Made by a program: the position numbers and the translations under genes. From contig JAIVEN010000024.1 in NCBI GenBank assembly GCA_026686845.1, forward strand, positions 11,891,501 to 11,955,500: a DNA stretch of 64,000 nt. Reading direction: 5' to 3'. The notes below the pieces were generated by a model. It was given only the letters and a program-made list of their open reading frames with translations. It did no database searches and was not told where the DNA came from. Shown piece after piece: positions 36,208 to 49,150 of this stretch. The DNA comes from Adenanthera pavonina. Taxonomy: Eukaryota; Streptophyta; Magnoliopsida; Fabales; Fabaceae. Positions within the stretch are counted from its first letter, which is position 1, and the number at the start of each line of letters is the position of its first letter.

Positions 36208-37649
36208 GCCCTCTTTCTCTATTTTCTCTTTCTAAATTAAGGGTAATTTCGTAAATGTACACCACCACAAAAAGGGGGGGAAAGAGAAAAATAGAGGTGC
36301 ACATCAAATTGTAAAAAAATTTCATGGCAAGCATTAAAATGTAAATCTCCCAAATATATACAATATGCTTCATTCCATTCATTTTATAATAACTCTTAAA
36401 TAATAGTCAAATGATGTCATTCCTTACCCATAAAACTCTCAAATAATGGAACATGTTGTCTCATTCTATTCCATTTCATTCCGTTCCATTATATATCATC
36501 AGTCTTTAATGTATGAACATTTGTTATGTGGGCTATCTCATTGACAAGGACCCAAAAACATCAATATATATATCAACATATAAACCAAAATATCAATACA
36601 CTATTATTTTTATGTTTTTATCAACTTTTATATTTTTTCCATTCATTGAATGCTGACTGTAATCTCTTGCTTTTGAATTGCTATTTTTACCTCCTAAGCA
36701 GTACACCCTCAGGGGTAATTCTAATTTGGGCCAATATTTTTCATGACTTTTTTTCTTTAAATAATATTTGGTTGGTGTGATTTGCATAGAAGGAACGTTG
36801 ATTATTTGATTCAAAAAAGCTGGAGGGGAGATAATAAATTTTTCTTTCCTTCCTTTTATATCCTTCCCTTCAAGAAGCAAGGGGATTCAGAGGGGAGAGT
36901 GCAACAAAAAATTATTATGCCTATATGAACTTCAACAATTTGCATCATTCCTAAATCGTGCTTATACTCAAATTGATTATGCATAAATTAATCTCACTAA
37001 TTTGTATTATTTCCATATTGCCTTTATTAAAATTTTATTTTCAATATTATGGTAAAAATATTAAGTTAATATTGATCTTGATAATGGGATTATGCAATAA
37101 AATTGATCAAATAATTTTTTTAAAAAATTACAATAAAAATTTATAATAAATAATATATGAGATTTGTGTAATAAATAAGATGAAATAGAATGACATTTAT
37201 AAAATAAGATAATAAAAAATTGTAATATAATCATTAAAAAATCTTAAATTTGATAGGAATATAATAATCAATTTATTATTATTTTCCTTTCTATTTCCTT
37301 CAAAACCAAACAAAGGAATATCAAAATCTTTCTCCTCCCATCCCTGCCAACCAAACCAAAGCCTATTTGGTTCTATTCCTAAAGTAGGTAAGGAATGGGA
37401 ATGCCGAATCCATTCCCAGAGTTAGTGTGTTAGGTTGGTATAATATGTGGCAGTTGTAGTTACCATGGGAAAGAGATAGCCTTAAATTATGGGAATCCCC
37501 AAACCTCTCTAGATGTTGGTGTTGATGATTTCTACACCATTTTTTTTCCAAGAATATCCCTGCTTCCCCATTCCATCTTTGCCCTTACCATCATTTTCCT
37601 TCATCATCCTCCCTCAGTCCCCTTTAACATTTTAGCTTCTATGGATCTT
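36208..37649. other. AT-rich intergenic DNA
   Basis: No coding or RNA gene is seen. Segments such as CATTCCATTTCATTCCGTTC (about 36460) and GGTAAGGAATGGGAATG (about 37386) resemble pieces of small non-autonomous DNA elements, but I could not pair terminal repeats. Confidence 0.4.
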
Positions 37650-38230
37650 TCACATATATTATACATCTGTCAAAACCATTTAGAGAGGATTTAGACACTT
37701 GAACAAACCAAAATTTGAAAACAACAAAATTCCATTTTCGATTACTGTTCATTGGGTAACCTTCAGTTTTTTACTGAAATTTGAAAAACCATAACTAATT
37801 CTAGAAAAATCATTTTGAGATGGTTCAAGTGCATAATTAAAGTTCTTTAGATCCTCTATTTGGAAGAAATATTCAACTGAAATTATAATGTGTCAATCAG
37901 TACAATGAATTCTGTGAAACATACTGTTTAATTGGTCATTTTGCTTTTTCTAGATTTTCTTTTCCTAAATTTGGCAGCTCATAACTTTATCTGTACTTGG
38001 CCAATTGAAGTGTTTTGGGTCTTGTGTTAAAGCACATTAAGTCCTCTAATTGATATCAACAGATTACTTGATAATTTAGCCAGCAACTATCCTCAACCTT
38101 CTTCTAATTCTATACATGTCATTATGGTACATTATAATACTCTTTCCTTCTCTATATATTTATGCATGGACCATAGCATTTTCTTTAGTTATAATTAACA
38201 TATAAACCATTCCAAATCATCATCTTTCAC
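37650..38230 (-). repeat. Diverged long-LTR fragment
   Basis: The order of blocks (ATAACTAATTC...GAGATGGTTCAAGT...GTCAATCAGTACAAT...CATAACTTTATCTGTACTTG) parallels 4915-5130 in solo LTR copy A, at much lower identity. Ends are not recognisable. Confidence 0.4.
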
Positions 38231-39832
38231 ATTATGGAAAATGTCAAAAACGTCATGTCATACTTTACATCATAACTTTACACATTTAAAAACATAACCA
38301 TGCTATCATGAACGTAAGATCAGTGCTTCTCCTCTATGCCATTCTTCCTCTTAGTGCTTGTAAGATTTGATTGGTCACTCAAGAGGAGAGTAAATTGCGT
38401 AATGCAATATTTTTACTCTTTTTAAAGCACAGCCCAATTTCACCAAGAGATGCAGTAGATAGAGATGAACAAAGTATGATAATTATATAGATGAAATAAG
38501 AAAGTGAAGAATTAGACACAAGAATTTATATTGTTTCTGCCCAAACCATTTTGTCTACGTCTAGTTCTCCAGTCACTATTTGAAATTTTCATTATATCCC
38601 ACAGGTTTGATCCGGGCACCTGTAAAGCCTTAATACATCCAATAAGTTTTAATAAGCACTTGTGAAGCTACTCTTCCCATAGCCTTACAAGATGTGTAAA
38701 TCTCTTAGTGTTTTCCCACACTAAGATTCTACCCAAAAAATATAGAAGAGAAGATTACAGAATATAAACTCTCTTTTAAAGTAGATAATATATTGAAACT
38801 TACTCTAATGTGGTAGTTTTAACTTAGAATGCTCACATAGAATGATATTACAAATTGCAGCAGCGTTTTGGCATAAAGCTCACTTAAAATCATTACCTAT
38901 AATTTCAAATGAGGTTCTATTTATAGATTTATGACTTAACTAATCGTTAGACACAAGACTATCCGTTAGACAGAAGTTTGAACCATTACTCTGCAAAAAG
39001 AACCATTCAACAACCACATTAAATGTATCTGACATATTAAAATTCTAATTTTGAGTTTTAATAGACAAATTTCGCAAAGTCAGCATAGTTATGTATTTAA
39101 CGTTGAACCTTGAAATTCGTCTATTACAAAGTGATATTTGAATTTCGAGTTTGCAAAAGATACCTCATGTTAGTTCATGTGAATTTTAATATTAAAAGTG
39201 CATCTGTTGGGTTTGAACAGTTGCTTCAAGTTTTTATAATGCACTTTAAAAGTAGAATTTCAGAGATTGAAATTAGAATTTTAGAGACTAAAATTTGTCT
39301 ATCAGAGACCGAAATTTATTTATTAGATTCATGTTCAGACCTCTATGACTTTTGTTTGAAATTAGAATTTCAGATACCGAAATTCGTCCACTAGAGACCG
39401 AAATTCGTCTATCAAAGGCATGCTCAAACCTCTTGCACTTTTGTTTGAAATTAGGATTTCAAAGATCAAAATTAGAATTTCAAAGATCGAAATTTATCTA
39501 TCAGAGACATATTCAAACCTCTGTGACTTTTGCATACTTTCACTAACTATGCTTAGCCCAAAATTTAAATTTCATATTCAAAATTAGCTTATTGGAGATA
39601 AAACCTCTATAACTTCGAATTTTAACAAGTAAAATGCAAATTTTGTACAAAATGAACATGAATTATAAGCAAAATTCATCTATATTTCTCAATTTTAGCA
39701 CGTGCTAGCATCTGATTTACTTAATCTAACTTGTTTAAAACATATGGTAGTAAGATTAAATAAATTTCAAATATTAAACTATCACAAAACCTAAATGAAA
39801 ATAAAATATACCTAATAGCTAGGTATTTTTTG

Positions 39833-40563
39833 AGGAAGTCACTTTTCTTTTTACTGTGTGCAAGTACTTTTACTAATCTAATTAATTCATCTTGCATTTC
39901 ATTATAAGCATATTGTAACTTTTCAAAAGAAAAATCAGAATCAGATTTAGAGTCAGAATTGGTATAGTTCTCCTCTTTTTTCTTTAACAGTTGTCAATTT
40001 TGGTTGCCATTTTTTGGGTAGAGTTCTAAGTGTTTTGCAAATTTGCTCTCTTTATGTGTAGCTTTTTTCCAAAGCTACCAAATGATTGATCATGTGAGTA
40101 AAACAAATTAAAAAATTTTTAATAGACTCACCATTAATCATCTTGAACATTTTATATTCTGCTATGAGAGAGTTGAGTCTGTTTTCCTTCACTTCCCTGG
40201 TTCCTTCATGGGTGATCTCTAAAGTGTCTCACATTTCCTTAGCTATATTGCAATCTAACACTGTAGAATTCATCTTCATTTAAAACATTGACCAAAGGAG
40301 TGTTTTGTCTTAAAGTTTAGCAGAACTCTTTACTTATCTTCATCATTCCACTTTTCTTCTGACTTCTCTTTCTATGTGTCGTCATCTTGTATCTTCTTTG
40401 ACACAAAATTCCCTTTCTTTATAATAGACCAGATGTCTAAGTTTATGAATTGAAGATATATCTGCATTCTCATCTTCTAGTTTCCATAGTATTCACCATT
40501 AAAGCTTGGAGGTCTGTTGGTATTATTCCCCTGTGGTAGTATATCTTCTCTAAAGCCAGCCAT
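39833..40563 (-). pseudogene. SIRE-type Gag relic
   Basis: From an ATG at 40563 (minus), the frame reads MAGFREDILPQGNN, then RPPSFNGEYYGN, a stop in place of the conserved Trp, and MQIYLQFINLDIWSII. This is the same Gag N-terminus as in the element at 29633 but a different copy. Many stops follow. Near 39960-39850 an acidic/coiled segment (SDSKSDSDFSFEKLQYAYNE) matches the linker of SIRE Gags. The frame then runs into the 3' LTR, showing that pol is deleted. Confidence 0.75.
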
Positions 40564-40660
40564 GAGTTCTCCCGGATGGTTAAATTCTTTGTGTGAGTCC
40601 AAACTTTGATATCAATTGTAAGGTTTGGTTGATCACCCATAAGGGGGGTGAATTGGGTGA

Positions 40661-40927
40661 TACTCCCTCTGGTTCTTAATATAAGACCCTTTTAACCGAA
40701 TCACGTGGATTAAAAATTGGAATTAAAACTAATTAACCACCTCAATTTCTCCGAAAATCCCAATATTTTTCTAAAACTACCTTTATTTAATCTCTTTCTC
40801 TTTCTTTTTGGATACATTAAATAGGAATATTTTTTGAAAATGTATAATAAATACTATCTCATATATTATAAATGATTTTATATTTAGGACCAGGACAAAA
40901 GATCCTATATATAGGACTGGAGGGAGT
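40661..40927. mobile_element. Stowaway-like MITE
   Basis: The left end TACTCCCTCTGGTTCTTAAT and the right end ATATAGGACTGGAGGGAGT are inverse copies (CTCCCTC-y-GGTTCTTA/TAGGAC-y-GGAGGGAG). The element is ~267 bp, AT-rich and non-coding. The TA duplication is not intact on the right. It sits in the SIRE-type LTR, 10 bases from a later solo-LTR insertion. Confidence 0.65.
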
Positions 40928-40937
40928 CCAAGATTTT

Positions 40938-43531
40938 TGTAACATCCCTAAAATATTAGATAACCAAAAATGCATAGAGAATTTACAAAGATGGGCAGAC
41001 ACCATTTTACGTGTAATAGGGTAAAGAGGTCATTTTTCCTGATTGGATGGAAAAATGAGAAATTACATTTTGCCTCTAAGAAATTGGAAATGACGATTTT
41101 GTCCCTAAGGAAAAAAAAAAAGAAAAGAAAGAAAGAAAGAAAGAAAAGACGAAGGCGGCGGACGCAGGCAGCAATTGAAACCAATTTTATGAATTTTGGG
41201 GAAAATTACACCTAACGACCCAAAAGTTCCAGAAATTATAATTTAACCCCGGGTCAAGGGCAATTTTGTAAATATGCAAAATTACTGTCAAAATGAAGCT
41301 CTCGATGAGAGAAGTCCAATGGTATATGGCACTGAGGGTTAATGTTCAAGAATAAAGAAATAATCAGTGCCGAGTGTCCAAAAGTAATAGTAAACCGATA
41401 AAGTAAACCGTGGGCCCTACCGATGGTTAAAAAGAAATCGGATCAGGATATGGGCCATACACAGATACCATGTGGGACAGGATAATTATGAAAATATAAA
41501 AATAAAATTAGAATAGTCCTGTATCCCAAAAATGCTAAATTAGTATAAAGACGGTTTTATCGGTACGGTTAAAAAGTATCCGGATTGAGGTATATCTGGA
41601 TCAGGAAAATTGGACAATTTTTGGACATATTTTTCTCTCTCTCATGCGTGATTTGCTGCAGCCAATTGTCCAAATAATTTAATGATTTTTGAAGGAAAAC
41701 TTGTTGAAGAAGGAGACAAAAAGTAATCATGGTTACTTTTGTTAATTAACCATGATTAGCCATAATGTTAATCACCCAATTAAGTCATTAAATTGCCTTC
41801 TTTCTTCTTCATTTTCACGCTGAACCAGTGGCTGAAACAGAGGAAGAAAATGCAAGAAAAGGAAGGAGAAAAAGAGGAAGAAAAGGAAGAGGAGTCAAAG
41901 CAAAATTGAAAAACCAATCGGTAAGCTTTTATGTTACTACCCTAAGCTTACTATCCATGGTTTTTAAAGCATGATTTATGGTTTAGTTCTCTTCCTTTAC
42001 ACCTTATAGTTTCATCCAAATTGGGTTTTAGCATAGGAATGAGTTTTGGACCATGGAACTTAAGGGAAAGCATAGACTAGACACTAGAAGCATGAATCCA
42101 TGGAAGGTTTGAATTGATTTGAAGGAAATTTTTCTTAATCACTATGAGATAATTTCGGCCAGAACAGGGGAGGTATTTAGAGTTAGAATTTCATAATTTT
42201 GACCTCAAAAATGGATTCCCCATGGTCCAAAACCTTAGGAACAAGTATGTTGTACAAAGAAAAAGCAAAGGAAAACAAAGTGTAAAATTCGGGTTTTAGT
42301 GTATAAAGCATTGTGTAATTCCGAAAAACCAATGGCTAAATTGGTTCAATGATGATGTGGATAGGGTCAAGAAGGTTGTGGAAAGCTCAAAAAGTGGTGG
42401 ACCAAGTTTGGAAAGCAAGGGAGCATCATAAGGTAGTTAATTTCCCATACTAGCATTATGTTATCATGTTTGTTTCAATGTGTTGTATGCCTTGTCATAT
42501 GATTGCAATAATGATTTGAGATGATTTATGTGTATTGGCTGAGTTGTTGGAGGGGCATTGAGACCCTGGGATGTCCATTTGTCAAAACGAAACTCTGCCG
42601 AAATTTTTATGAATTCATATGACACAAATGTGATAATGCATTCAAAGCGTGTTAAGGTATGCAAAATGTGTTATCTTGATATTTTTATGTTGAATGTGAT
42701 GATGTGATGGCATGTTGGGTGTTAACTACTGAGATTCTTTGAATCTCACCCTCCCAAATATTAACCATGAATAGGTAGCAACAATGGCAAGTCCACCAAG
42801 GAAGAGAAAGAAAAGGAGAAAGACTTTGGCCATTAACGTGATATTTATAGCATCGGCCATGAGCTTTGATCTATGGCATAAATTGGTAAATGTGATGATA
42901 AATAAGTTTCTTCCATATTTTAATATTCCTTTAAGTTCTAGCTAAGGTGTGGCATGATATGAAGATGAATTATGGTCATGTAAATATCTTCCAATTTTTG
43001 TATTGTAAGTATAAGGATACAAACGGTTATTTTGACCACTACCAAATGAAGGAGCTACAGTATGGGCTTGTTGATGTATAAAGTATAAATGTTATCTATG
43101 TTTAAAAACTAGATATAAAGAGCTTTCATGTGATCCAAAGATCACTCAAATAGGATGAATGTAAGATTTATAGTGAATTTTTAAAGTCAGCCCAGAAAAC
43201 TGGAATTTCTGAAATTGACCCTATGAATGGTAGAAATTCACGAAATTTACTGTACAAATTGGCCAAGTAATTGCTCTGATTGATATTTTTCCCATGTAAA
43301 TAATGTTTTAAGCTACACATGGAGACTTGAATCACATGTATACGATTTTTATTGATTTAGTTATGAATTTTCAAAGTTTAATTGGAATAAATGAATTAGA
43401 TTAAATGAATAGTGCCAAAGTTGAAAAAATTTTGTTATGGCATTTATTGTGATTCAAGATCCTACTATGATATAAATAGACTTTAGAATGGTTAATTATG
43501 TGGGAAATGGGCCTTTAAAGGAGGTGTTACA
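40938..43531 (+). mobile_element. Solo LTR, long gypsy-type (copy B), 2,594 bp
   Basis: It starts TGTAACATCCC and ends GGAGGTGTTACA, with a perfect 5-bp duplication ATTTT (40933-40937 and 43532-43536). It is homologous in inverse orientation to copy A (4754-7461). Its central block GATTCTTTGAATCTC (about 42732) is palindromic in both copies. Protein frames inside it are incidental. Confidence 0.87.
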
Positions 43532-44178
43532 ATTTTCGTCCTTTTTGAAGTACAATCCAATTTCACCAAGAAATGTAGTAGAACAGGGATGAACATAGTA
43601 TGATGATGATATAGATGAAATAAGAAATTGAAAAATTGGACAAAAGAATTTATATTGGTTCAACCCAAACTACTTAATCTACATCCAGTCCTTAAACTAC
43701 TATTTGAGATTTTCACTATATCCCATAGGTTTGATTTAGGCACTGGTGAAGCCTCAATACATCCCACAAGTTTCAGTAGGCACTTATAAAGCCACTTTCC
43801 TCACAACCTTACAAGATGTGTAAATCTCTTAGTGTTTCCGCATACTAAGATTCTTCCCAAAAAATGTAGAAGAGAAGATTACATGATGGAAACTCTCTTT
43901 TAGAGTAGATAATATATTGAAACTCACTCTAATGAGGTGATTTTAACTTAAAATGCTCACACATAATTATTTTATAAATTGTAGCAGCATTTTAGCATAA
44001 AGCTCACTTAAATAATTATTAGACACAAGATCTATCCATCAGACATAAGTTCTAGTTGTTACTCTGCAAAAAAAGCTGTTCAACAACTGTATTAAATGTG
44101 TCTGACATACCAAAATTTGAATTTTGAGGCTTAATAGATGAATTTTGTAGAGTCAGCATGGTTATGTGTTTAACGTTA

Positions 44179-45098
44179 TGATGGAAGACACGTTAGAAAC
44201 CCGTCCTAAGAGCCTTCTTTGAGTAAGGATCATGCAACTCAAGGAAACATGAATTGAACACAAGAATAATGAAAAACAACAATGAACAAAAACTGAAAAA
44301 ATAGAAACGATGAAAATAAGAAGATTGAAACAAAATGTTGGTTGAAGGAAATAGACTCCAAAAGAACCTATCTCTTGAAGCCTAACTCTGGGATACCACA
44401 AGGATCACCACTCCTTGATAAGTCCTCATTCTTTCTAGAACTCAAGGGTAAGCAAGAAAGAACTCACTGAACAACAACAAAGTTGTTGAAAAAAAATTCA
44501 TTCATTCATGTTATGGTTTGCAAGAGTACAAGAGGTGCCTATTTATAGGCAAATATTAACCTACAAACTAACTCTAATTCAACCCACAAACCTAACCTTA
44601 TTAATGCTCATTAATACAAAAAGAAAATCCTAAGCAAAAAGGAGCATTTAATTCTAATTTTGAATTTGAAAAAGTTGGCTCCTCTTTAATGCATAAAGGA
44701 AAACAAATCAAATTTATGATTATATATTCTTTATTCAAAAAGGAAACAATTAACTAAAATAATCTTTAAAAACATCACTTTTAGTGAGCACACGAGAAGC
44801 ACAAGAATTTTAAGTGAATCCTCCTTGTTGGGCTTTCTCCAAGTTGGGCTCTTTGACTATAATTTAGCTCCACATTTTCAGTTTGCCTCTCTTTTTTTTG
44901 TTTTGGGCCTCAAAATCATTGAAATATAATGGTTCCATGTTAATCATGTTTTGGATTACCCCATTCATGGCTTTTGTTCCAACTCTAGTCATTGGTCCTC
45001 CAGTACCTTAAAGTGGGCCTTGAATTTGTCCATAGTCCATTGTTTCTCTTAACTTGCCTTCATCATCAAATGCTTCATGCCTCAATCGTACTCTATCA
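44179..45098 (-). mobile_element. Solo LTR, gypsy-type, 920 bp
   Basis: It begins TGATGGAAGACACG and ends ACTCTATCA. The flanks are CGTTA (44174-44178) and CGTTG (45099-45103). The uninterrupted homologous site near 39097-39105 reads AACGTTGAACC, confirming the insertion point and a single mismatch in the left duplication. This is the full LTR of the family that makes the palindromic insertion at 12680. A TATA-like CTATTTATAGGC lies near 44548. Confidence 0.83.
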
Positions 45099-45794
45099 CG
45101 TTGAACCTTGTAATTCATCTGTTACAAAGTGACATTCAAATTTTGAGTTTAAAAAAGATACCTCATGTTAGTTTATGCGAATTTTCATATTGGAAGTGTG
45201 TCTGTTGGGTTTGAATAGTTACTTCAAGTTTTTATAATGTACTTCAAAATTAGAATTTCAGAGACCGAAATCATCTATTAGAGACCGAAATTCATCTATT
45301 AAAGGCATGTTCAAACCTTTGTGACTTTTGTTTGAAATTAGAATTTTAGAGACTGAAATTAGAATTTCAAAAATCAAAATTCGTCTATCAAATGTATGCT
45401 CAAATCTCTGTGACTTTTGACTGAAATTCGAATTTCAGAGACCGAAATTCATCTATCAGAGGTATGTTCAAACCTCTACGACTTTTGCATACTTTCACTA
45501 ACTATACTTAGCCCAAAATTCGAATTTCATATTCAAAATTCATCTATCAGAGATAAAATCTCTGTAACTTCGAATTTCAACAAACAAAGTACGAATTTTG
45601 TACAAAATGAACATGAATCATAAGCAAAATTCATCTATTAACCAATATTTCTTAATTCTAACCTATGCTAACATCAGATTTACTTAATCTAACTTGTTTA
45701 AAACATATGGTAACAAGATTAAGTAAATTTTAAAGATTAAACCACATCAAGACCTAAGTGAAAATAAAATATATCTAATGGTTAGGTCTTTAAA

Positions 45795-47778
45795 GGTTGA
45801 GCTCCACTTTCACTTAGTCATTCCCATTCTTGGTATACTTCCTTCTAATCTTTCATTTTTGGAGTATCATTTCTCTTATTCTTTTTTGAGTGAGACATGA
45901 TATTGACTTTTCTTTCTTTATTCCAATGGTTACTTTTCCTTCTTAAACAATCCTACATTTAATGTATTACACTTACAAACTAAGTAGTTAGTCCAATTTA
46001 TATATCCAACTAGTATTATAAAATATAAAAGCATAGTTGATATGTTAGTACATAGCAGGATATATGTATTATAAACATGATTAAATACAAGTTAATGCAC
46101 ATTCTACTTCTTTTAGGAGCAATATATATGTTAGACAAATATGATACATTTGTCCCTTATTACTCTACATTTGTCATCATCAAAACTTATATTATATTAA
46201 ACCTAATAATACTTGTTCTCTAGACATGGTTAGAACTTTGGGGGTGATATTTTGTGTAAATCTCAGCAGCAACATTACCATTCAAGCAATCAATTCAATA
46301 TTCAAGTTGTTGTAGCATATTACATTAAAACAATTTCATGTTATTGCCATTTCCTCGAATTCATGCTATTAACATAAAGATAATAGAATTGTTTATACAT
46401 GGCCATTGCAACAATTCAATCATGATCGTCTTTAAACTCATTAAACATATCAATCAACATGATAATTTCAAATATCATCATAACTACTCAAAAATAATAT
46501 CAAGAGCAAGAATGAGTTAAATTGCTACCTTAAGGGTAACACTAATTCCTTGTCTTCTCAAGCTTGTGTAAGCTATTCAATCATTTCCTTTGATTTTCCA
46601 AGACCTTTTTCTGTTGTTTGCTTCTCTTACTCTAACACTTTCTTTTTCTGAAATCTCTGCTCAAGCTCCTCCTTTCAAGATAACAAAACCATAGGAATGA
46701 ATGTTTTGGTGAGGGAAACAAACTTTATGAAGGGATTTAGAGCTAGAAAGTGGTAGAGATAGGTAAATCTTAGGGTTTTTCACACTCTTTCTCTATATAG
46801 CATGAAAGAACTCTCTCTTGCTCTTTCTCCCTCAAGAATTTCGTCCAAGAGGAAAAGGATGGGAAGGGAGGGGTTCCTTTTCAATTTATAGGCCATTCTA
46901 AGGAATCTCCACCATTGATTTCTTTTTTTAATCCAAGGGCTCATATTATTTCTATTTCACCACCCAAAATTCCTTCTTCAAGAAGTTGTCTCTTTAAATC
47001 TTGACTTTTGATTTTATTTTAGATACAATGACTTATATTGGTTTGCTTGCTTCCCACATAAAACATCTTCTTGAAGAAGCTACCTTTTACTTTATCTCAA
47101 AGTATTTTTAATTTACAAAAATATCCTCCTCCTTGCCCTCCAAGTTTGACCAAGATGAGTGTGTGGGAGAGAGGGAGACCTTTTCTACACATGACATAAA
47201 TACGTGGTCTCCAAGAAAATAATTTTTATTAACTCATTTTTCCTATTTAAAAATTAAAAGAATTTTTTCCTTTTTCTTTACCATTTATGGCATTACTTTA
47301 CATCATTGTGGATCCCACTAGAAAATCTTCAATAATTGCACTTTAGACTTTACTATTTGGGTCTAATAACCTTATTTTTGCTTGGTGGGTCCCGCTTAAC
47401 CCAAAATGCTTCCTTATCTTTTTATCTTCTTAAATTATTTTATTTTTTATAATTATTTTTGGAACACTTTTGGTCTTAATAAATCAATTTGGCAAAGCTC
47501 AATTTTCCAAAATATTTATCTTAATTTAATCCTTACAAAAAAAATATTTACAGTAAAAGATGCAATATAATTATATTTTAGGACCCAAACTTTTTATTTA
47601 TTACATCTAAAGGCCCATCTTGTGAAAATCACTATTTTAATATTTCTAGAGTCCAAAAATTTAAATATCATCTCTTATACATCATGGTCACTCAATATCT
47701 TTTTCTATCCAAGTCTCATCTTTATCATAATACATGACCAAATATCACTCATCACATAGAATTTTTGGGGATGTTACA
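45795..47778 (-). repeat. Probable gypsy-type LTR relic
   Basis: The right end GGGGATGTTACA (47778) is the inverse of a TGTAACATCCCC LTR start. Going left, blocks occur in the same order as in solo LTR A: a GGGTCCCGC-type block, a leader CTCTTTCTCTATATAG, and GCTACCTTAAGGGTAACACT. No left terminus or target duplication was found, and part of the left third may be unrelated. Confidence 0.35.
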
Positions 47779-48604
47779 CCCCCACTCCCATTGTCATCTT
47801 CCCTTAGCCTCATCATTGTCTTACCTTCTCCCACCCCTTACTTTTGTCTCTTTCCTCATTAATTCTACCATCAGTAACCTTCATGATCTTCTTCGTTGTT
47901 CATTGCTCCTTCCTTATCACACCTATTATGGCCCCTCCATCAACCCACGACCTTCTCCACATGACATCAATATAGATTTGGAGTGATGCTTGTAGGGTTC
48001 CCCATTCAAGATTTTGTTCGCCATGCTTTGTTTGTAGATATGGGAAGTAGCACCATTCAAGACAGGTCTTAAAGCGTCAATCATGTTGGGTTGAATGATA
48101 GAGGTCCTCAGTTGAGTGATTCATGTGTGTTTCCTTTTTCAATCATGTATTTTTTAGATAAGTTGGATTGATTTTGGTTTTCATGTGTGTTGAATTGTGA
48201 CATTGAAGTTGTTGATTAGCGGTGGTGATGTTGCCGAGAAATGAGTACAATGGGGTAGGGAATTTTTCTTTTCCTGGCTAGGGGTTGAAAAGTCATTTCA
48301 AACATATTTGTATTTTTCTTTTTGTCATAAACATATATAATTTCCTTATCTCTTTACATCATATCAAATTCACAGTGATTATCATTTCATTCCATTCCCT
48401 TCCCTAAATACTCTTGAATTGGACCAAATGATTGTAAGGGAACCTTAAAATCACTTCCCTCCATTAAAATTCCTTTCTTTCCCTCTCCTCCGTTGAACAA
48501 ACCTTTAATTACATAACTTTTTACAATGCTCAAGTGCAATGTATTATGAAGGAATAAATTTCTTATAAATAAAATAACAATATAAAAATAACACAAATGC
48601 TTTA
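47779..48604. other. Intergenic DNA, no recognised feature
   Basis: A 73-codon plus frame (47765-47986) has no motif and is not supported as a gene. Confidence 0.45.
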
Positions 48605-49150
48605 AATTTATTAGGGGAGTTCAACCAACCCAACAAAATCAGGTAGGCCTGGTCCTACTTAGTATACTAGGTTGGCCTAAAGATTGGGTCAGGTTGGGTG
48701 TTGGGTGAAGGATGAACCCAGTCCTGCACGTCACGATGTATGTACAATAATTTTATATTTTTTAAATAATATTTTATAAATGTTAATTTAATTTATATCA
48801 TTACTTTTCTTGATACATTATATGTAATAAATTAACTTCATTATTATCATGAATATTTTTAATATTTCAATCTTTTAATTTTACTTAAAAATTTAAATTG
48901 ATTTATTAATATTATATAAAAATATTGTGTAATTAATAATTATTGAGTATTTATAATTTTAGAAAATATTACTTTTGATTATAATATTATTTTTTCAAGG
49001 AAATATATTTTGGATGAATGTAATTATATTTTTGTTAATTAATAACATTAGTTTATTATTTTATTTTTTATTTTTTATTTTTAATACATTTTTAAGGATG
49101 GGGCCAAACTTGGTCTCATTGGGTTAGCCCAGCTTTATGAGTTAGCTCAG
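48605..49150. repeat. Dispersed AT-rich repeat, inverse copy
   Basis: GC-richer ends (GGGGAGTTCAACCAACCC... at left, GGGTTAGCCCAGCTTTATG at right) flank an AT-rich core. The core resembles, in inverse orientation, the repeats at 18549 and 63393. Boundaries are approximate. Confidence 0.4.

Larger units (their letters stand above)
38359..45794 (-). mobile_element. SIRE-type copia element, pol deleted, invaded three times
   Basis: On the minus strand the 5' LTR is 40617-45794 (much expanded by insertions), then a primer-binding site (40602-40616), a gag relic (39833-40563) and the 3' LTR (38359 to about 39829). Both LTRs end (minus) in CTTACA and share a TTCGAATTT/AATTCGTCTATCAGAG repeat zone. 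Pol and env are absent. The 5' LTR contains a MITE (40661-40927), a solo gypsy LTR (40938-43531) and a second solo LTR (44179-45098). The upstream LTR edges near 39829 and 45794 are set by where the two LTRs stop matching, and no target duplication was found. Confidence 0.7.
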
